Shown here in pieces: positions 1 through 9,979 of a DNA stretch of 64,000 nucleotides. Positions within the stretch are counted from its first letter, which is position 1; the number at the start of each line of letters is the position of its first letter. The DNA is taken from NCBI GenBank assembly GCA_965205965.1, contig CBDBHT010000008.1, positions 310,001 through 374,000 on the forward strand. Direction: 5' to 3'. The notes under the pieces were generated by a model, which saw only the letters and a list, made by a program, of their open reading frames with translations, was not told the DNA's origin and ran no database searches. This stretch comes from Bin55 sp965205965. Lineage in GTDB: Bacteria; Pseudomonadota; Gammaproteobacteria; Pseudomonadales; Azotimanducaceae. A program made the translations under genes and the position numbers.

Positions 1-474
1 CGTTAATGTGCCTGATCGAGAAACCACGCCTACCCTTCCCGGTAAATGGATCTCGGCCGGCATAATGCCTATTTTGCATTCCCCAGGCGTTATCACGCCT
101 GGACAGTTAGGACCAATAAGCCGCGATTGGCATCCATCCAATAGAAACTTAGCACGCAGCATATCTAAAGTTGGTACGCCTTCAGTGATACACACGATGA
201 GATCAATGCCGGCATCAATGGCTTCTAGTATCGAGTCGTAACAGAAAGGCGCCGGAACATATATGACGGTGACCGTTGCTCCGGTTTCCTTGACGGCATG
301 CGCTACGGTATCGAATACTGGTAAACCAAGGTGCTCCGTCCCACCCTTACCCGGTGTAACGCCGCCAACTAGTTGCGTACCGTATTGAATAGCTTGTTCG
401 GAGTGCAGCGTTCCCTGAGAACCGGTAAATCCTTGACAAATAACCTTAGTATTTTTATCGACAAGTATGCTCAT
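1..474 (-). CDS. sucD: Succinyl-CoA ligase alpha subunit, partial (runs off the window)
   Basis: N-terminal 158 codons of the alpha subunit, which with SucC makes succinate, ATP or GTP and CoA from succinyl-CoA in the TCA cycle. The start ATG at 474 gives MSILVDKNTKVICQGFTGSQ, with the CoA-binding Rossmann loop GFTGSQG. Downstream GGVTPGKGG and GPNCPGVITPGE are family hallmarks. The catalytic phosphohistidine lies in the part outside the window. The start is 5 bases after the sucC stop, so the two are co-transcribed and probably translationally coupled. The visible part is undamaged. Confidence 0.95.
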   Translation of the reverse strand, partial: MSILVDKNTKVICQGFTGSQGTLHSEQAIQYGTQLVGGVTPGKGGTEHLGLPVFDTVAHAVKETGATVTVIYVPAPFCYDSILEAIDAGIDLIVCITEGVPTLDMLRAKFLLDGCQSRLIGPNCPGVITPGECKIGIMPAEIHLPGRVGVVSRSGTLT

Positions 475-479
475 GATAT

Positions 480-1640
480 TTATGCTGCGGCTTTCACCGC
501 GGCACTCGCCGCTTCGCTTAGACTTGACGTGGCGATGACGTTCAGCCCGCTATCGCGAAGAATTCCCGAACCTAATTCGGCACTGTTTCCGTCAAAACGG
601 ACCACCACGGGCACACTTACGCACGCGTCCTTAATAGCTCCAACGATACCCTTTGCAATCGTGGCGCAAGAAACGATTCCACCGAATATATTGATCAACA
701 CGGCTTGCACGTTGGAATCGGAAAGGATGATCTTAAAGGCCTCTCCCACTGCTGCCGTACTAACTCCACCACCCACGTCCAGGAAATTCGCAGGTTCACC
801 TCCGTGCAGCTTGACTAGATCCATCGTACCCATGGCTAACCCTGCTCCGTTGACCATGCAGCCAATGTTCCCGTCCAGTGCCACGTAACTCAGTCCAAAC
901 TTCGTCGCTTGTGCTTCACGTTCGTCCTCCTGTCGAACGTCCCGCATCTTTTCTACCGTCTGTTGACGAAATAATGCATTGTTATCAACATTTACCTTAG
1001 CGTCCAAACAAAGTACGTTGCCCTGAGCAGTAATGACGAAAGGGTTCACTTCAACCAGAGAACAATCCAACTCTACGAACATGCGGCAAATATTCAAAAA
1101 TAGATTGGTGAATTCCCTGACCTGATTGCTATTGAAACCAAGTTGCAAAGCCAGCGACCGCGCCTGGTACGCCATTGGCCCGACTAATGGATTTAAGAAT
1201 ACAGAGAGTATTTTGTCTGGTGTCTCCGCCGCAACTTTCTCAATTTCCACACCACCTTCCGTTGACGCCATAACGACCACGCGCTTGGAAGAGCGATCTA
1301 TGACCAAACCTAAATAAAGCTCCCTGTCGATATTCGATACTGGCTCAATGTAGACTTGGTCCACAGGTCGTCCAACGGCGTCCGTCTGAAACGTTACCAG
1401 TCGTTTTCCGATCCATTCTTCCGCGAACGTTCGGACTCCCTCCAGGTCGTCGACTAGCCTTACTCCACCTGCTTTCCCTCTTCCACCGGCGTGGGCCTGT
1501 ACTTTGCAAACCCATCGGTTGCCACCTATTGCTTTTGCCGCTTGAATCGCATCATCTACGGATTCGGCGACGCTACCTTCCGGAACTGGAAGACCGAACT
1601 CCCGAAAAAGCTGTTTAGACTGATACTCATGCAAATTCAT
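480..1640 (-). CDS. sucC: Succinyl-CoA ligase beta subunit
   Basis: 386 residues, the normal length (about 388 in the family). It starts MNLHEYQSKQLFREFG. An N-terminal ATP-grasp fold carries the glycine-rich nucleotide loop (AHAGGRGKAGGV). The C-terminal CoA-ligase domain has GNIGCMVNGAGLAMGTMD and the GGEPANFLDVGGG motif. It provides the nucleotide and succinate sites of the SucCD heterotetramer in the cytoplasm. It lies 48 bases downstream of lpd and 5 bases upstream of sucD, inside a sucB-lpd-sucC-sucD transcription unit. No damage is visible. Confidence 0.96.
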   Translation of the reverse strand: MNLHEYQSKQLFREFGLPVPEGSVAESVDDAIQAAKAIGGNRWVCKVQAHAGGRGKAGGVRLVDDLEGVRTFAEEWIGKRLVTFQTDAVGRPVDQVYIEPVSNIDRELYLGLVIDRSSKRVVVMASTEGGVEIEKVAAETPDKILSVFLNPLVGPMAYQARSLALQLGFNSNQVREFTNLFLNICRMFVELDCSLVEVNPFVITAQGNVLCLDAKVNVDNNALFRQQTVEKMRDVRQEDEREAQATKFGLSYVALDGNIGCMVNGAGLAMGTMDLVKLHGGEPANFLDVGGGVSTAAVGEAFKIILSDSNVQAVLINIFGGIVSCATIAKGIVGAIKDACVSVPVVVRFDGNSAELGSGILRDSGLNVIATSSLSEAASAAVKAAA

Positions 1641-1688
1641 AGCGTCTCGTACACCAAAGCGAACGGCAAGAAAGAGGGATTATTGAAT

Positions 1689-3125
1689 CTAGTGTCGCGG
1701 TTTCTTATTGACCATATGGATGGCACGTCCGCCAACGCCTAAAGCCGCCTCGTGTACAACTTCCGACAAGGTCGGATGCGCAAATATGGTAAGTGCCAAG
1801 TCTTCCACGCTCGCATCGAATTCCATGGCGATGACAGCCTCGGCGATTAGCTCTGAAGCCTGCGGCCCAAAGATATGCACTCCCAATAGGCGATCCGTTC
1901 CTGCGTCGCCGATCACTTTGACGAGTCCTTCCGAATCGTTTGCGGCCAGTGCACGCCCGCTTGCGGCAAACGAAAATACCGCGGAATTCACTTTTTCACC
2001 GTCTGATTTAAGTTGCTGCTCCGTCTGACCAACCCAAGCAATTTCAGGATGGGTGTATACGACGGAAGGGATACAGTCATAGTTAACGAGCGGCTTTTTG
2101 CCGGCTATTCGCTCTACAACCATGACGCCTTCTTCGGATCCTTTATGAGCAAGCATCGGCCCCCGCACGACATCTCCGATTGCATACACCTCCGGAGCAT
2201 CGGTCGTACACAAGTCGTTGACGTACAAGAAACCACGTTCATCCAAATTGACCGAACTGTCGGGGCCAAGTAGACCTTCAGTATATGGACGTCTCCCCAC
2301 GGCGACGATGAGTTTATCCACCGTGAGCGTTTCAGTCTTATCACCCTCCTGGAACGTAACGACGACGCAGCCGGATTTGATTTTCGATTCAACGACACGC
2401 GTACCTAAGCGAATATCCAATCCCTGCTTCTGAAAGGATCGCTTTGCGTCACGTGCGATCCGTTCGTCCGCAATAGGAAGAAATTCCTGAAGTGCCTCTA
2501 GCAAGACAACTTGAGAGCCAAGGCGCGCCCAAACGCTACCAAGCTCCAAACCGATTACACCCGCACCAATAATGCCGATTCTCTTGGGAACTTCATCGAA
2601 CTCCAGCGCACCCGTCGAGTCGACGATCAATCCTTCCGTAAGTGGTGCCGCGTCCAACTCTATAGGTATGGAACCAGGTGCAAGAATGACGTGGTCGGCG
2701 CGCAATTCTTTAACGTCCCCGTCATGGCCGTTAACTTCGATACGACGCCCCGCATGCAAGGTACCCGATCCTGCACACGACGTCACACCGTTCGCTTCAA
2801 AGAGCGTCTTAATACCACCCGTCAATTTGCTAACGACGGCATCTTTTTCCGCCACCATCGTTGGAACGTCAATGGCAACCTTGCCGGTCTTGATACCGAT
2901 TCGATCAAATTGTTGTGCCTCACTGAACCGATGCGATATATCAAGCAATGTTTTTGAGGGGATGCACCCCCAATTCAAACAGGTACCACCAAGCGTAGGC
3001 TTTCCATCCTTACCGAGAGACCTATCAACGCACGCGGTCGAAAAGCCTAGCTGAGCAGATCTGATAGCCGCCGTGTACCCCGCAGGACCCGCACCGATAA
3101 CTACGACATCATATTGTTCCGCCAC
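1689..3125 (-). CDS. lpd: Dihydrolipoamide dehydrogenase (E3)
   Basis: 478 residues with the FAD-binding GAGPAGYTAAIRSAQLG at the N-terminus, the redox disulfide in GGTCLNWGCIPSK, an NAD-binding GAGVIGLELGS and the C-terminal HPTLSE dimer motif that holds the catalytic His-Glu pair. E3 reoxidises the lipoyl groups of the E2 subunit with NAD+. Its position 16 bases after sucB assigns it to the 2-oxoglutarate dehydrogenase complex, although a single E3 often also serves pyruvate dehydrogenase. The gene looks intact. Confidence 0.96.
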   Translation of the reverse strand: MAEQYDVVVIGAGPAGYTAAIRSAQLGFSTACVDRSLGKDGKPTLGGTCLNWGCIPSKTLLDISHRFSEAQQFDRIGIKTGKVAIDVPTMVAEKDAVVSKLTGGIKTLFEANGVTSCAGSGTLHAGRRIEVNGHDGDVKELRADHVILAPGSIPIELDAAPLTEGLIVDSTGALEFDEVPKRIGIIGAGVIGLELGSVWARLGSQVVLLEALQEFLPIADERIARDAKRSFQKQGLDIRLGTRVVESKIKSGCVVVTFQEGDKTETLTVDKLIVAVGRRPYTEGLLGPDSSVNLDERGFLYVNDLCTTDAPEVYAIGDVVRGPMLAHKGSEEGVMVVERIAGKKPLVNYDCIPSVVYTHPEIAWVGQTEQQLKSDGEKVNSAVFSFAASGRALAANDSEGLVKVIGDAGTDRLLGVHIFGPQASELIAEAVIAMEFDASVEDLALTIFAHPTLSEVVHEAALGVGGRAIHMVNKKPRH

Positions 3126-3141
3126 CTTTCACATCCAACAT

Positions 3142-4377
3142 TTAAAGTTCTAACAAGATTCGCGCCGGGTCTTCCAGCATACCTTTAATAGTAACTAGAA
3201 AACGTACTGCTTCCTGGCCGTCAATCAGACGATGATCGTATGAAAGCGCAAGATACATCATTGGTCGAATAATAATTTCACCATTTTCGACCACCGGCCG
3301 CTCCTGAATTTTGTGCATTCCAAGTATCGCAGTCTGCGGGGGGTTAAGAATTGGAGTAGATAACAACGATCCAAAGACCCCACCATTCGAGATCGTAAAT
3401 GTACCACCCTGCATATCTTCTATTGCCAGTTTATTCGCCCGTGCACGCTGACTAAAATCAATAATGCGGTCCTCTATTTGCGCTAGACCAAGCGCGTCCG
3501 CGTCGCGAACAACTGGAACGACAAGCCCACGGTTGGTACTCACCGCAACGCCTATGTCGTAAAAGCCATGGTAGACGATATCAGAGCCGTCAATGGAAGC
3601 ATTTACCGAGGGAAATCGTTTTAACGCCTCGACGCTCGCGCGCACAAAAAAGCCCATGAAGCCAAGACGTGTTCCATTATGGCGCGCCGTGAACTCTTCT
3701 TGGTACCGTTCCCGCATTTTCATGATTGGTGCCATGTTTGCTTCGTTAAACGTCGTAAGCATTGCGGCGTTGCGCTGCGCTTCAACCAATCTAGATGCGA
3801 TGGTTGCACGGAGTCGAGTCATGGGAACTCGGCGTTCAACTCTTTCTCCGGTATCGGCACTCCCTCCATCAACGATCGGTGGAGCAACTGACTTAGTCGT
3901 GCTTTTTTTCTTGTCTTGTTCGTCAACTTTCGACCGCTTTAGCGACGAGATATGCTGCAATACGTCTTCTTTGGTCACGCGCCCACTACGACCCGTGCCT
4001 CGGACAGCATCGATCGCAATACCATGTTCACCTGCCAGCTTGCGCGCGGCAGGAGATACACCAACGGACGTCGATGCATTTGCAGATCTTGCGGATTCGG
4101 TTTCGACGTTGCCAGACATACCTTCCTCATTCAAACTTGGATTTTCTCCCTGTTCGAACAGAGCAATAACTTCCTCACTCTCGACCGTGTCACCCTCAGC
4201 TTTCAGTATCGAAACAAGCTTGCCCGACACGGGTGCCGGAATTTCTATTGTAGTTTTTTCGGTCTCCACATCGGCAAGTGGAACATCTCGCTCAACGAAC
4301 TGGCCTTCGCTTTGATACCACTGAGCGAGCATACCCTCAGTGATGGATTCAGGGAAAGAAGGTGCTTTGATTTCCAT
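3142..4377 (-). CDS. sucB: Dihydrolipoyllysine succinyltransferase (E2 of 2-oxoglutarate dehydrogenase)
   Basis: The start chosen is ATG 4377 (MEIKAPSFPESITEG), the usual family N-terminus; a TTG at 4389 is the only upstream alternative. One lipoyl domain carries the lipoylated lysine in DVETEKTTIEIPAP (about residue 43). A peripheral subunit-binding domain follows (SPAARKLAGEHGI ... GRSGRVTKEDVL), then the catalytic domain with SYDHRLIDGQEAV, which contains the active-site His and Asp. The length of about 411 residues is normal. It heads the block sucB-lpd-sucC-sucD. The E1 gene sucA, usually directly upstream, is absent here: 4378-4571 has no gene and probably holds the operon promoter, though I cannot pick convincing -35/-10 boxes. 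Confidence 0.95.
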   Translation of the reverse strand: MEIKAPSFPESITEGMLAQWYQSEGQFVERDVPLADVETEKTTIEIPAPVSGKLVSILKAEGDTVESEEVIALFEQGENPSLNEEGMSGNVETESARSANASTSVGVSPAARKLAGEHGIAIDAVRGTGRSGRVTKEDVLQHISSLKRSKVDEQDKKKSTTKSVAPPIVDGGSADTGERVERRVPMTRLRATIASRLVEAQRNAAMLTTFNEANMAPIMKMRERYQEEFTARHNGTRLGFMGFFVRASVEALKRFPSVNASIDGSDIVYHGFYDIGVAVSTNRGLVVPVVRDADALGLAQIEDRIIDFSQRARANKLAIEDMQGGTFTISNGGVFGSLLSTPILNPPQTAILGMHKIQERPVVENGEIIIRPMMYLALSYDHRLIDGQEAVRFLVTIKGMLEDPARILLEL

Positions 4378-4571
4378 ACGTGATTTCAATACTTGATAAG
4401 AATGACGTGCTAAAGCAATTCTGACAAATGAATCAACGAGAAATTAGGGAAATGAATTGCAAAAATCAATATGTACCTTAATAGTGGGTGAGCATTGTAT
4501 CGGTTAGTAGATGCATGTGGAAACTTCTAAAAATTGGGGGCTTATATATCTAAGTAACCAAAGAGGCATCG

Positions 4572-4781
4572 TCAATCGCATTCTGATTTCCGCTTTTTCC
4601 CGAGCAGATAATCTCGCCTGATACGCTGGTTTCGCATCCCCATCCGCCGAACGACGGATTTCACCCGCTCATGCGGATCTTCAGAATTCAATCCTTCATC
4701 AAGGCTGGCAAGAAACGCTTCAATTCTAGCAAGTTCTGCGACGTCGCGTTGAATGAATTTACAGCCCATACTCTTTCTCAT
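4572..4781 (-). CDS. Small basic protein of unknown function
   Basis: 69 residues (MRKSMGCKFIQRDVAELARI...), rich in Lys and Arg at both ends. A second in-frame Met lies at codon 5. I recognise no domain. It lies upstream of sucB in the same direction but is separated from it by about 190 bases. It could be a genuine small gene or the end of something lost when sucA-side DNA was replaced by the IS5 debris next door. Confidence 0.3.
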   Translation of the reverse strand: MRKSMGCKFIQRDVAELARIEAFLASLDEGLNSEDPHERVKSVVRRMGMRNQRIRRDYLLGKKRKSECD

Positions 4782-4813
4782 CTAAACTTCAATATTATTG
4801 AAGGAACATGTGA

Positions 4814-5420
4814 TTAACATGATGATATTAGAAACGGGCAAGCCCTGTCGAAGGCGAGACCTTGGGAATTCCATTCGATATCCCTTATTCCCTTCGTGTT
4901 GTGCCCGATCTCGTGCCTTTGTTGTCTGGCATCGACACGCTTCCACCGTGTTTTCCGACTTTCAGATCGATAGTGGCGACAAGGGTTCGCGGAACATGTA
5001 CACGTTGGCTGGTACTGGCGGTTCTTGGTCGACTGCGACGCATCGATCACCGTAGCATCTACCACCGTGCCGCGACTCACCCAAAGCTCGCACGATCCAA
5101 CACTTCATCCACCATCGCTTTCAAGCGATCTGCCAACCCCACTTCCAGCAGCCAGGCCCGAAACTCGCATACCGTCGTGTGCGATCCGGCATCGTCTCCA
5201 CACCCGCATCGAATCCCACAAACGCTTGCAAACAAGGCATGTTCACCAGTGCCTCAATCCCCCTTGGTCGGAATAGCCGTCCCACTGTTGCAGGAAGTAC
5301 AAGCACAACATGCGATCCAGATCCGGCCATGGCATCGCCTGATCCATCTGCTCTAGAAAGCGTTCCACTCGCGTCGGAGTTTAATCCTTCCACGTTTGCC
5401 AGTAATGCCACCAAATCGAA
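4814..5420 (-). pseudogene. Remnant of an IS5-family transposase
   Basis: Read on the minus strand, pieces in different frames resemble an IS5 transposase: a dimerisation/DDE N-terminal part (LVNMPCLQAFVGFDAGVE, then MPDRT) and then GTVVDATVIDASQSTKN, which contains the first catalytic Asp region. Several frameshifts separate the pieces and the C-terminal half is missing. The following 5421-5647 holds no recognisable gene. It lies between the suc operon and an unrelated accessory region, so it may mark an old integration junction. Confidence 0.65.
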
Positions 5421-5647
5421 CTCTGATGCATGCCACTATTCCATTCAACCTCGAGTGATAGATACATGGCAGCTAACTTGCATCCGGTACACAAGAAAAA
5501 TAGGTGAAAATCGCCTATTAATCACACCTTCCTATACTCTATGTTCTTCTTTAAGCGGGCGATTTCTCCATACTTTTGCATGAATTTTCGTACTGTGTCG
5601 GAATTCGGCATACATATCTTGATGCGGTACAGTTGGCCTGTGTCGGG

Positions 5648-6043
5648 CTAGGATCCATAGACCTTTTGCAACACGGGACGTTTCTTACCTGCGATATACA
5701 ATTTCAAATGGATGCTTCTATCGCCCAATTGAGATTTGCCCCAAGGAAAGTATTCTGAACCTGCAAATAGGAATTCTTGGCTCGAATACGCATCAATTCG
5801 AATGTCGCGCGAAAACTCATCAGCCCATCTAAATGCCTGCCTCTTAAGTCGCGGCCATCGTCCGGTTACCCACTGCAGTTCCCAATACGTCACGATAACG
5901 GGGATGTTCCCCAAGTTCCTGACTATTACTTTATTCCCTAGGTTAGAGTCGACGGTGAAGCTGTAGCTTATTTCAATGCGATATTTGTTGCGCCTATCTC
6001 TCCAAAATCGAAAGAAGCCCAAAACAGCCGAAAGGGAAACCAT
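5648..6043 (-). CDS. Hypothetical protein with an N-terminal membrane segment
   Basis: 131 residues starting MVSLSAVLGFFRFWRDRR, a short hydrophobic stretch followed by basic residues, then an all-beta-looking soluble part (NKVIVRNLGNIPVIVTYWEL). The likely topology is a single anchor with the rest in the cytoplasm. I do not recognise a family. The unusually short membrane segment at the start suggests that an upstream part has been lost. No operon partner: the next gene on this strand is a broken helicase. Confidence 0.45.
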   Translation of the reverse strand: MVSLSAVLGFFRFWRDRRNKYRIEISYSFTVDSNLGNKVIVRNLGNIPVIVTYWELQWVTGRWPRLKRQAFRWADEFSRDIRIDAYSSQEFLFAGSEYFPWGKSQLGDRSIHLKLYIAGKKRPVLQKVYGS

Positions 6044-6304
6044 AGGTGTAACGGATCAGTATGAGAGAAAATTGGAAAATCTACTATTGAATCAACGAAA
6101 TACTAAAGTCTCTTTTGAATGCTTACAAGTTTGGATATGTCACGATCTGTAATTATTTGTGCGCATTCGAGACAATAGTGATCTCAATTTCTTCCATTAC
6201 GAACCTTGAGGCGCTTCGCACCTTGCCCGATACGATGCTTGGCGTTGCCTTGGCAATTATGGGACCGTCGAGCCTCATCGACTTCGATACCGGTCAGAAG
6301 CGAT

Positions 6305-7398
6305 CTAATTCTCGGCATTGAAGATTTCCTCGATAACTTTCTGGGTAATATCCCGGAAAACTTCATCGATCATGTCCAGCTCTTTCCGTGTGAATTCGTG
6401 GCGTTCATGGGACTGGTGCCCCACCGTCGCATTGATCTTTTGTCAAAAACAGATTTGAGTACGACAAGACTATCATACTCCAATCTCCGTCGGTCGAGTT
6501 CGCGTCCTTTTGGATTGACGCCTCGTTCCGCAAGAATTTTCCCAACCCGGAGCTTTACTTTCTCATCAAGGGAGCGTCTTTTGGCTTGTCGCTCTGCGAC
6601 ACGTGTGACAGGCACAGGGTCAAGTTCGTCGAAGGCTTGTTTCACTTGGCCCGACGTGTAACCTTTGTTCTGGAGGGTCCGAAGTGCTGCGAGAGCATTG
6701 GGATCGTCGGTGATCAAGGGTATTTCTTCGAGATGGACCATAGTCTGACTGCATACGTCTAACCGTTCGCCATTGGCAATGGCTGAAGGCGATGGTTCCA
6801 CCTCAAGTTCATCGGCACTAGCAAAATCAAGACTCTCCAATGGTAGAAGCTGGTCGAAATACTTTTTGTCGGCCTCGCTGTATTGCTGGAAGTCAGCCCA
6901 TCGTCTAGCTACATTGGCTCCAGCATGAAAAATCACGCACCCTTGATTGCTTACATGATGAGGGCAGCTCTGCTTGATTACACGCATGATGCGTCCGACA
7001 AACTGAACGAAGGGAGAAAGATTCGAAAAAATGCTGAAAATGGCCGCTACGGAAAGAAACGGATGGTCGAAATCCTCGCCGAGCTTGCGCACCTGTACAA
7101 TCACATCCAACTCGTGATTCTTAAGTTTTTGTAGGACACTTTCATTGGCCACGACCTCCTCACGAGAGTGAACGAAAGCAGCGCGTCGATCGCGAGCTCG
7201 ATAAGCTTCGACAATCTGAAGACAATGCTCGTAGTTGAGAGCTGACGCAATGATTTTGAAGCGGTTTTCACCGGTTTCTTGACGGAGATCGTCCAATTTT
7301 CTAATCGAAGCATCCACGATGGTTTTCAATGTTTCCTTGGAAGTTACAATGCTTCGTCGAAAATCCGCATCCGTCTCACCGAGGCGACGTACTTCCTC
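6305..7398 (-). pseudogene. C-terminal fragment of a superfamily 2 helicase
   Basis: Only the second RecA-like domain and the tail remain. Motif V-like LGEDFDHPFLSV and motif VI-like FVQFVGRIMRVI are clear, as in DEAD/DEAH and type III restriction-type helicases. Motifs I and II (Walker A and B) are missing because the gene is cut near 7398, where an oppositely oriented gene begins. A frameshift near 6435 moves the true C-terminus (KELDMIDEVFRDITQKVIEE) into another frame, ending at a TAG at 6305. It was probably once a defence or restriction helicase and is now non-functional. Confidence 0.7.
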
Positions 7399-8330
7399 AA
7401 GTTGGAATTTGATGGACAAAACGACAAATGGATTGATACAAATGGAAGTTCCCGTCGAATAGGATCCAGCGAGATCATTTTTGATGATTTTCGGATTGAA
7501 ATTACGGAGAATCTCAGCCTATCGGAGAACAAGAAATTTTTGAGTCGAAATGACGGTTATACAGTAACCCATACTGGTCTCATAAAGCACTATGATGGGT
7601 CAACATATTCCATAGCAGATGCTCAAGATGTCTTACGAACGCTACGAGCATTTCTATCCTTTGCTCGTGGTGCGGCTTGCGGTCTGACGCTCGTGAAAGC
7701 AACTATGCCAAATGGTAGTTATGCTATAATGGAATGGGGCACAACTCATACTGAGCCATGGATGTGCGGATGCGAAACGTGGCTGCCGGTAAGAAATGGA
7801 GGGATATTCTTTCTCAACTATTTCCTGAATTTTCAGGCTTATGTCGTGACCCCGATTGGAAAGATGCTATATTCACAGTCATTGATTGGTATGTGAATGG
7901 TAATGTGAGTCCCTTCCACATTGGAATTACTGTCGCACAAGCAGCTCTCGAAACATTGTCTCACAAAGTGTTGCAATGTAAGATGAAGGAACGGCCTATG
8001 CATGAGAAAATTAGACAGGCTCTGAAGTCTTTTAAAATTTCTCAGGATATTCCTTGATCATGCGGTCATCTAAAGCCGTCACAGTGTGATGATGCAATGG
8101 GGCTCGGCGGAGATGGACTAGACGCAATTACAAGAATTCGTAACGATCTAATTCATGCAGACAAGAAGTATGAGCGCATATCTCCAGAAGTAGAAGCAAA
8201 AGCCCAAATGGATGCTTTGCGGTTAAGTCGGTGGTATATAGAAATGACACTTCTGAAAAAACTTGGCTATGACGGACAGTACAGAAATCGAGTAAGTGTG
8301 CCGAGAGGAAAGGTAGAAACAGTCCCGTGA
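7398..8330 (+). pseudogene. Broken gene for a HEPN-like protein
   Basis: Three blocks line up as one former protein. The first (about 7398-7790) has LRAFLSFARGAACGLTLVKA. The second, after a frameshift near 7795, has DWKDAIFTVIDWYVNGN. The third, after an in-frame TGA at 8055-8057, has AITRIRNDLIHADKKY, containing an R-x4-H motif typical of HEPN ribonuclease or abortive-infection domains. The N-terminus is lost at the junction with the helicase fragment. The full-length protein is likely to have been a defence-island gene, and it cannot be made in full now. Confidence 0.55.
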
Positions 8331-8527
8331 GCTGGCAAGAACGTTACTTTGTCCATCATTTTCTGATATGTCGGTTGTCATCAATTTTGTGATTGCTTGG
8401 TCTCCCTTTTCCGTTGCTTCAACTGGGTGAGCACGACGAGCGCGCGACCGAACCGCGTCAATTACGACGCAACTATTATTCTATTTTTGTGTCATTTCCC
8501 AACACAACTTTAGTGGGGAGATTTCGA

Positions 8528-9520
8528 GTGAGTGAACTTGATCCTTTATTAGAGGTGCGATTCGACGGGAGTGCTATAGGTCCAGGAAAGATACCTGTAT
8601 CACATCTGACGATTTTCCTCAATAATCTAAACAAAGTAATAGAAAGGACATGGCTTGTTTTGTATCACGATTCCAACTCAACGCAGCTCGGAAGTGTCCC
8701 ACAGAATACAAAAAAACAACTTGAGCTCTCTTTAGTGTCTTTGACACATGGTAGCCCTGCTGCTGTCTTGGGATTTACAAACACTTATCAAAGCGAAGCG
8801 ATATCAGCGGCCGAATCACCAACCTCAAAAATTTTAGAAAAGGCTTTGAATGGGTTACATGAGGTTCAGACGGACAAAGTGGTAAACCAGCCGCTGAGCG
8901 ATTATGGCACTAAAGTCCTAGAAGCCTTGAGCGATACTGGAAATCTTTTTAACAAGGGCATTGACAAAATTGGATTTACGCTAAATCAAAAGGAGAAACC
9001 AATTGAATGTGTTTTGACAGACAGATGTATTGTCAGGATAAAGAAACTACTTGAGAAACCTGGTACCAGTGTACAAACAGTAGAAGGACGATTATTGATG
9101 GCGGACTTCAAAGATCAGGGTACACGGTGTCGTATTCATCCATCTATCGGAGATCCCATACCTTGCACATTCATCGAGGAACAAAAAGACGAAGTTTATG
9201 CTGGAATTTTGAAATTTGTTCGGATCACTGGAGAAGCAACCTTGGGTCATACTCCTGGTCAAATATATAGCATTAAAATTGATAGGATAGAGCAATTAGA
9301 AAATCAAGATTCGAACTTAAACGATTTATTCTCAGATTCAGTTCCAGTATCGCGAACGTTTTGGCAATCACCAACGCTGGACGAGTTGATACACAAACAA
9401 AATGCTGAGCCAATTGCCGATGTACGAACTTTATATGGCACATGGCCAGGCGAGGACGATGATGGATTTGAAGAGGCCGTTAATGAACTACGTCATCCTG
9501 AACTTAAGCGTGGAAGCTAG
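8528..9520 (+). CDS. Unknown protein upstream of a PIN-domain toxin
   Basis: About 330 residues. I chose GTG 8528 because GGGGAG lies 7-8 bases before it and the preceding in-frame codons look unlike protein; an open frame extends back to 8393. The sequence (LTIFLNNLNKVIERTWLVLY; IYSIKIDRIEQLE) shows no motif that I can assign. It ends 2 bases before the start of the VapC-like gene, so the two form one operon. A role as a large antitoxin, or as a third component, is only an inference from that position. Confidence 0.6.
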   Translation: MSELDPLLEVRFDGSAIGPGKIPVSHLTIFLNNLNKVIERTWLVLYHDSNSTQLGSVPQNTKKQLELSLVSLTHGSPAAVLGFTNTYQSEAISAAESPTSKILEKALNGLHEVQTDKVVNQPLSDYGTKVLEALSDTGNLFNKGIDKIGFTLNQKEKPIECVLTDRCIVRIKKLLEKPGTSVQTVEGRLLMADFKDQGTRCRIHPSIGDPIPCTFIEEQKDEVYAGILKFVRITGEATLGHTPGQIYSIKIDRIEQLENQDSNLNDLFSDSVPVSRTFWQSPTLDELIHKQNAEPIADVRTLYGTWPGEDDDGFEEAVNELRHPELKRGS

Positions 9521-9522
9521 CT

Positions 9523-9937
9523 ATGATGGTAGACAGAGTCATGGTTGATACAAACGTCATATCATATTTGATGAAAGGAGGCAGTACGGCGGAATTGTAT
9601 AGACCCACATACTAGCAATAAATTGAATATGATTGCTTTTATTACTGTTGGAGAACTCTACTACGGTGCTGAGAAAGCTAATTGGGGTGACAAGAAACAA
9701 AAAAGCCTTGAATCAACATTGCAAAATTTTGTAGTACTCCCGTACGATAACGAAATGGCTCGTTGTTATGGCAAGCTAGTCGCGGCTAGGCAACGAACAG
9801 GTCATGATATTAGCCTTAACGATGCTTGGATTGCTGCGTGTGCAGTGCGATTTAAGCTTCCTTTGATAACTCATAACGCCAAAGATTTCAAAAATATATC
9901 TGATCTTGAAATAATTACTGAATGTAAATCGGCATGA
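9523..9937 (+). pseudogene. VapC-like PIN-domain toxin, frameshifted
   Basis: The first 30 codons give MMVDRVMVDTNVISYLMKGG, with the first PIN Asp (MVDTNVISYL), and then hit TAG. The remaining protein continues one frame away from about 9602 (DPHTSNKLNMIAFITVGELYYGA), with the conserved Glu in VGELYYG, and later SLNDAWIAACAVRF and PLITHNAKDFKNI, which carry the other two acidic positions. PIN toxins are metal-dependent endoribonucleases. A one-base shift near 9600 should abolish the product unless it is bypassed. No other damage is visible. Confidence 0.8.
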
Positions 9938-9979
9938 TCTTAGAAACTGTATAATATATCAATGCCTAGCAGGAAATCC

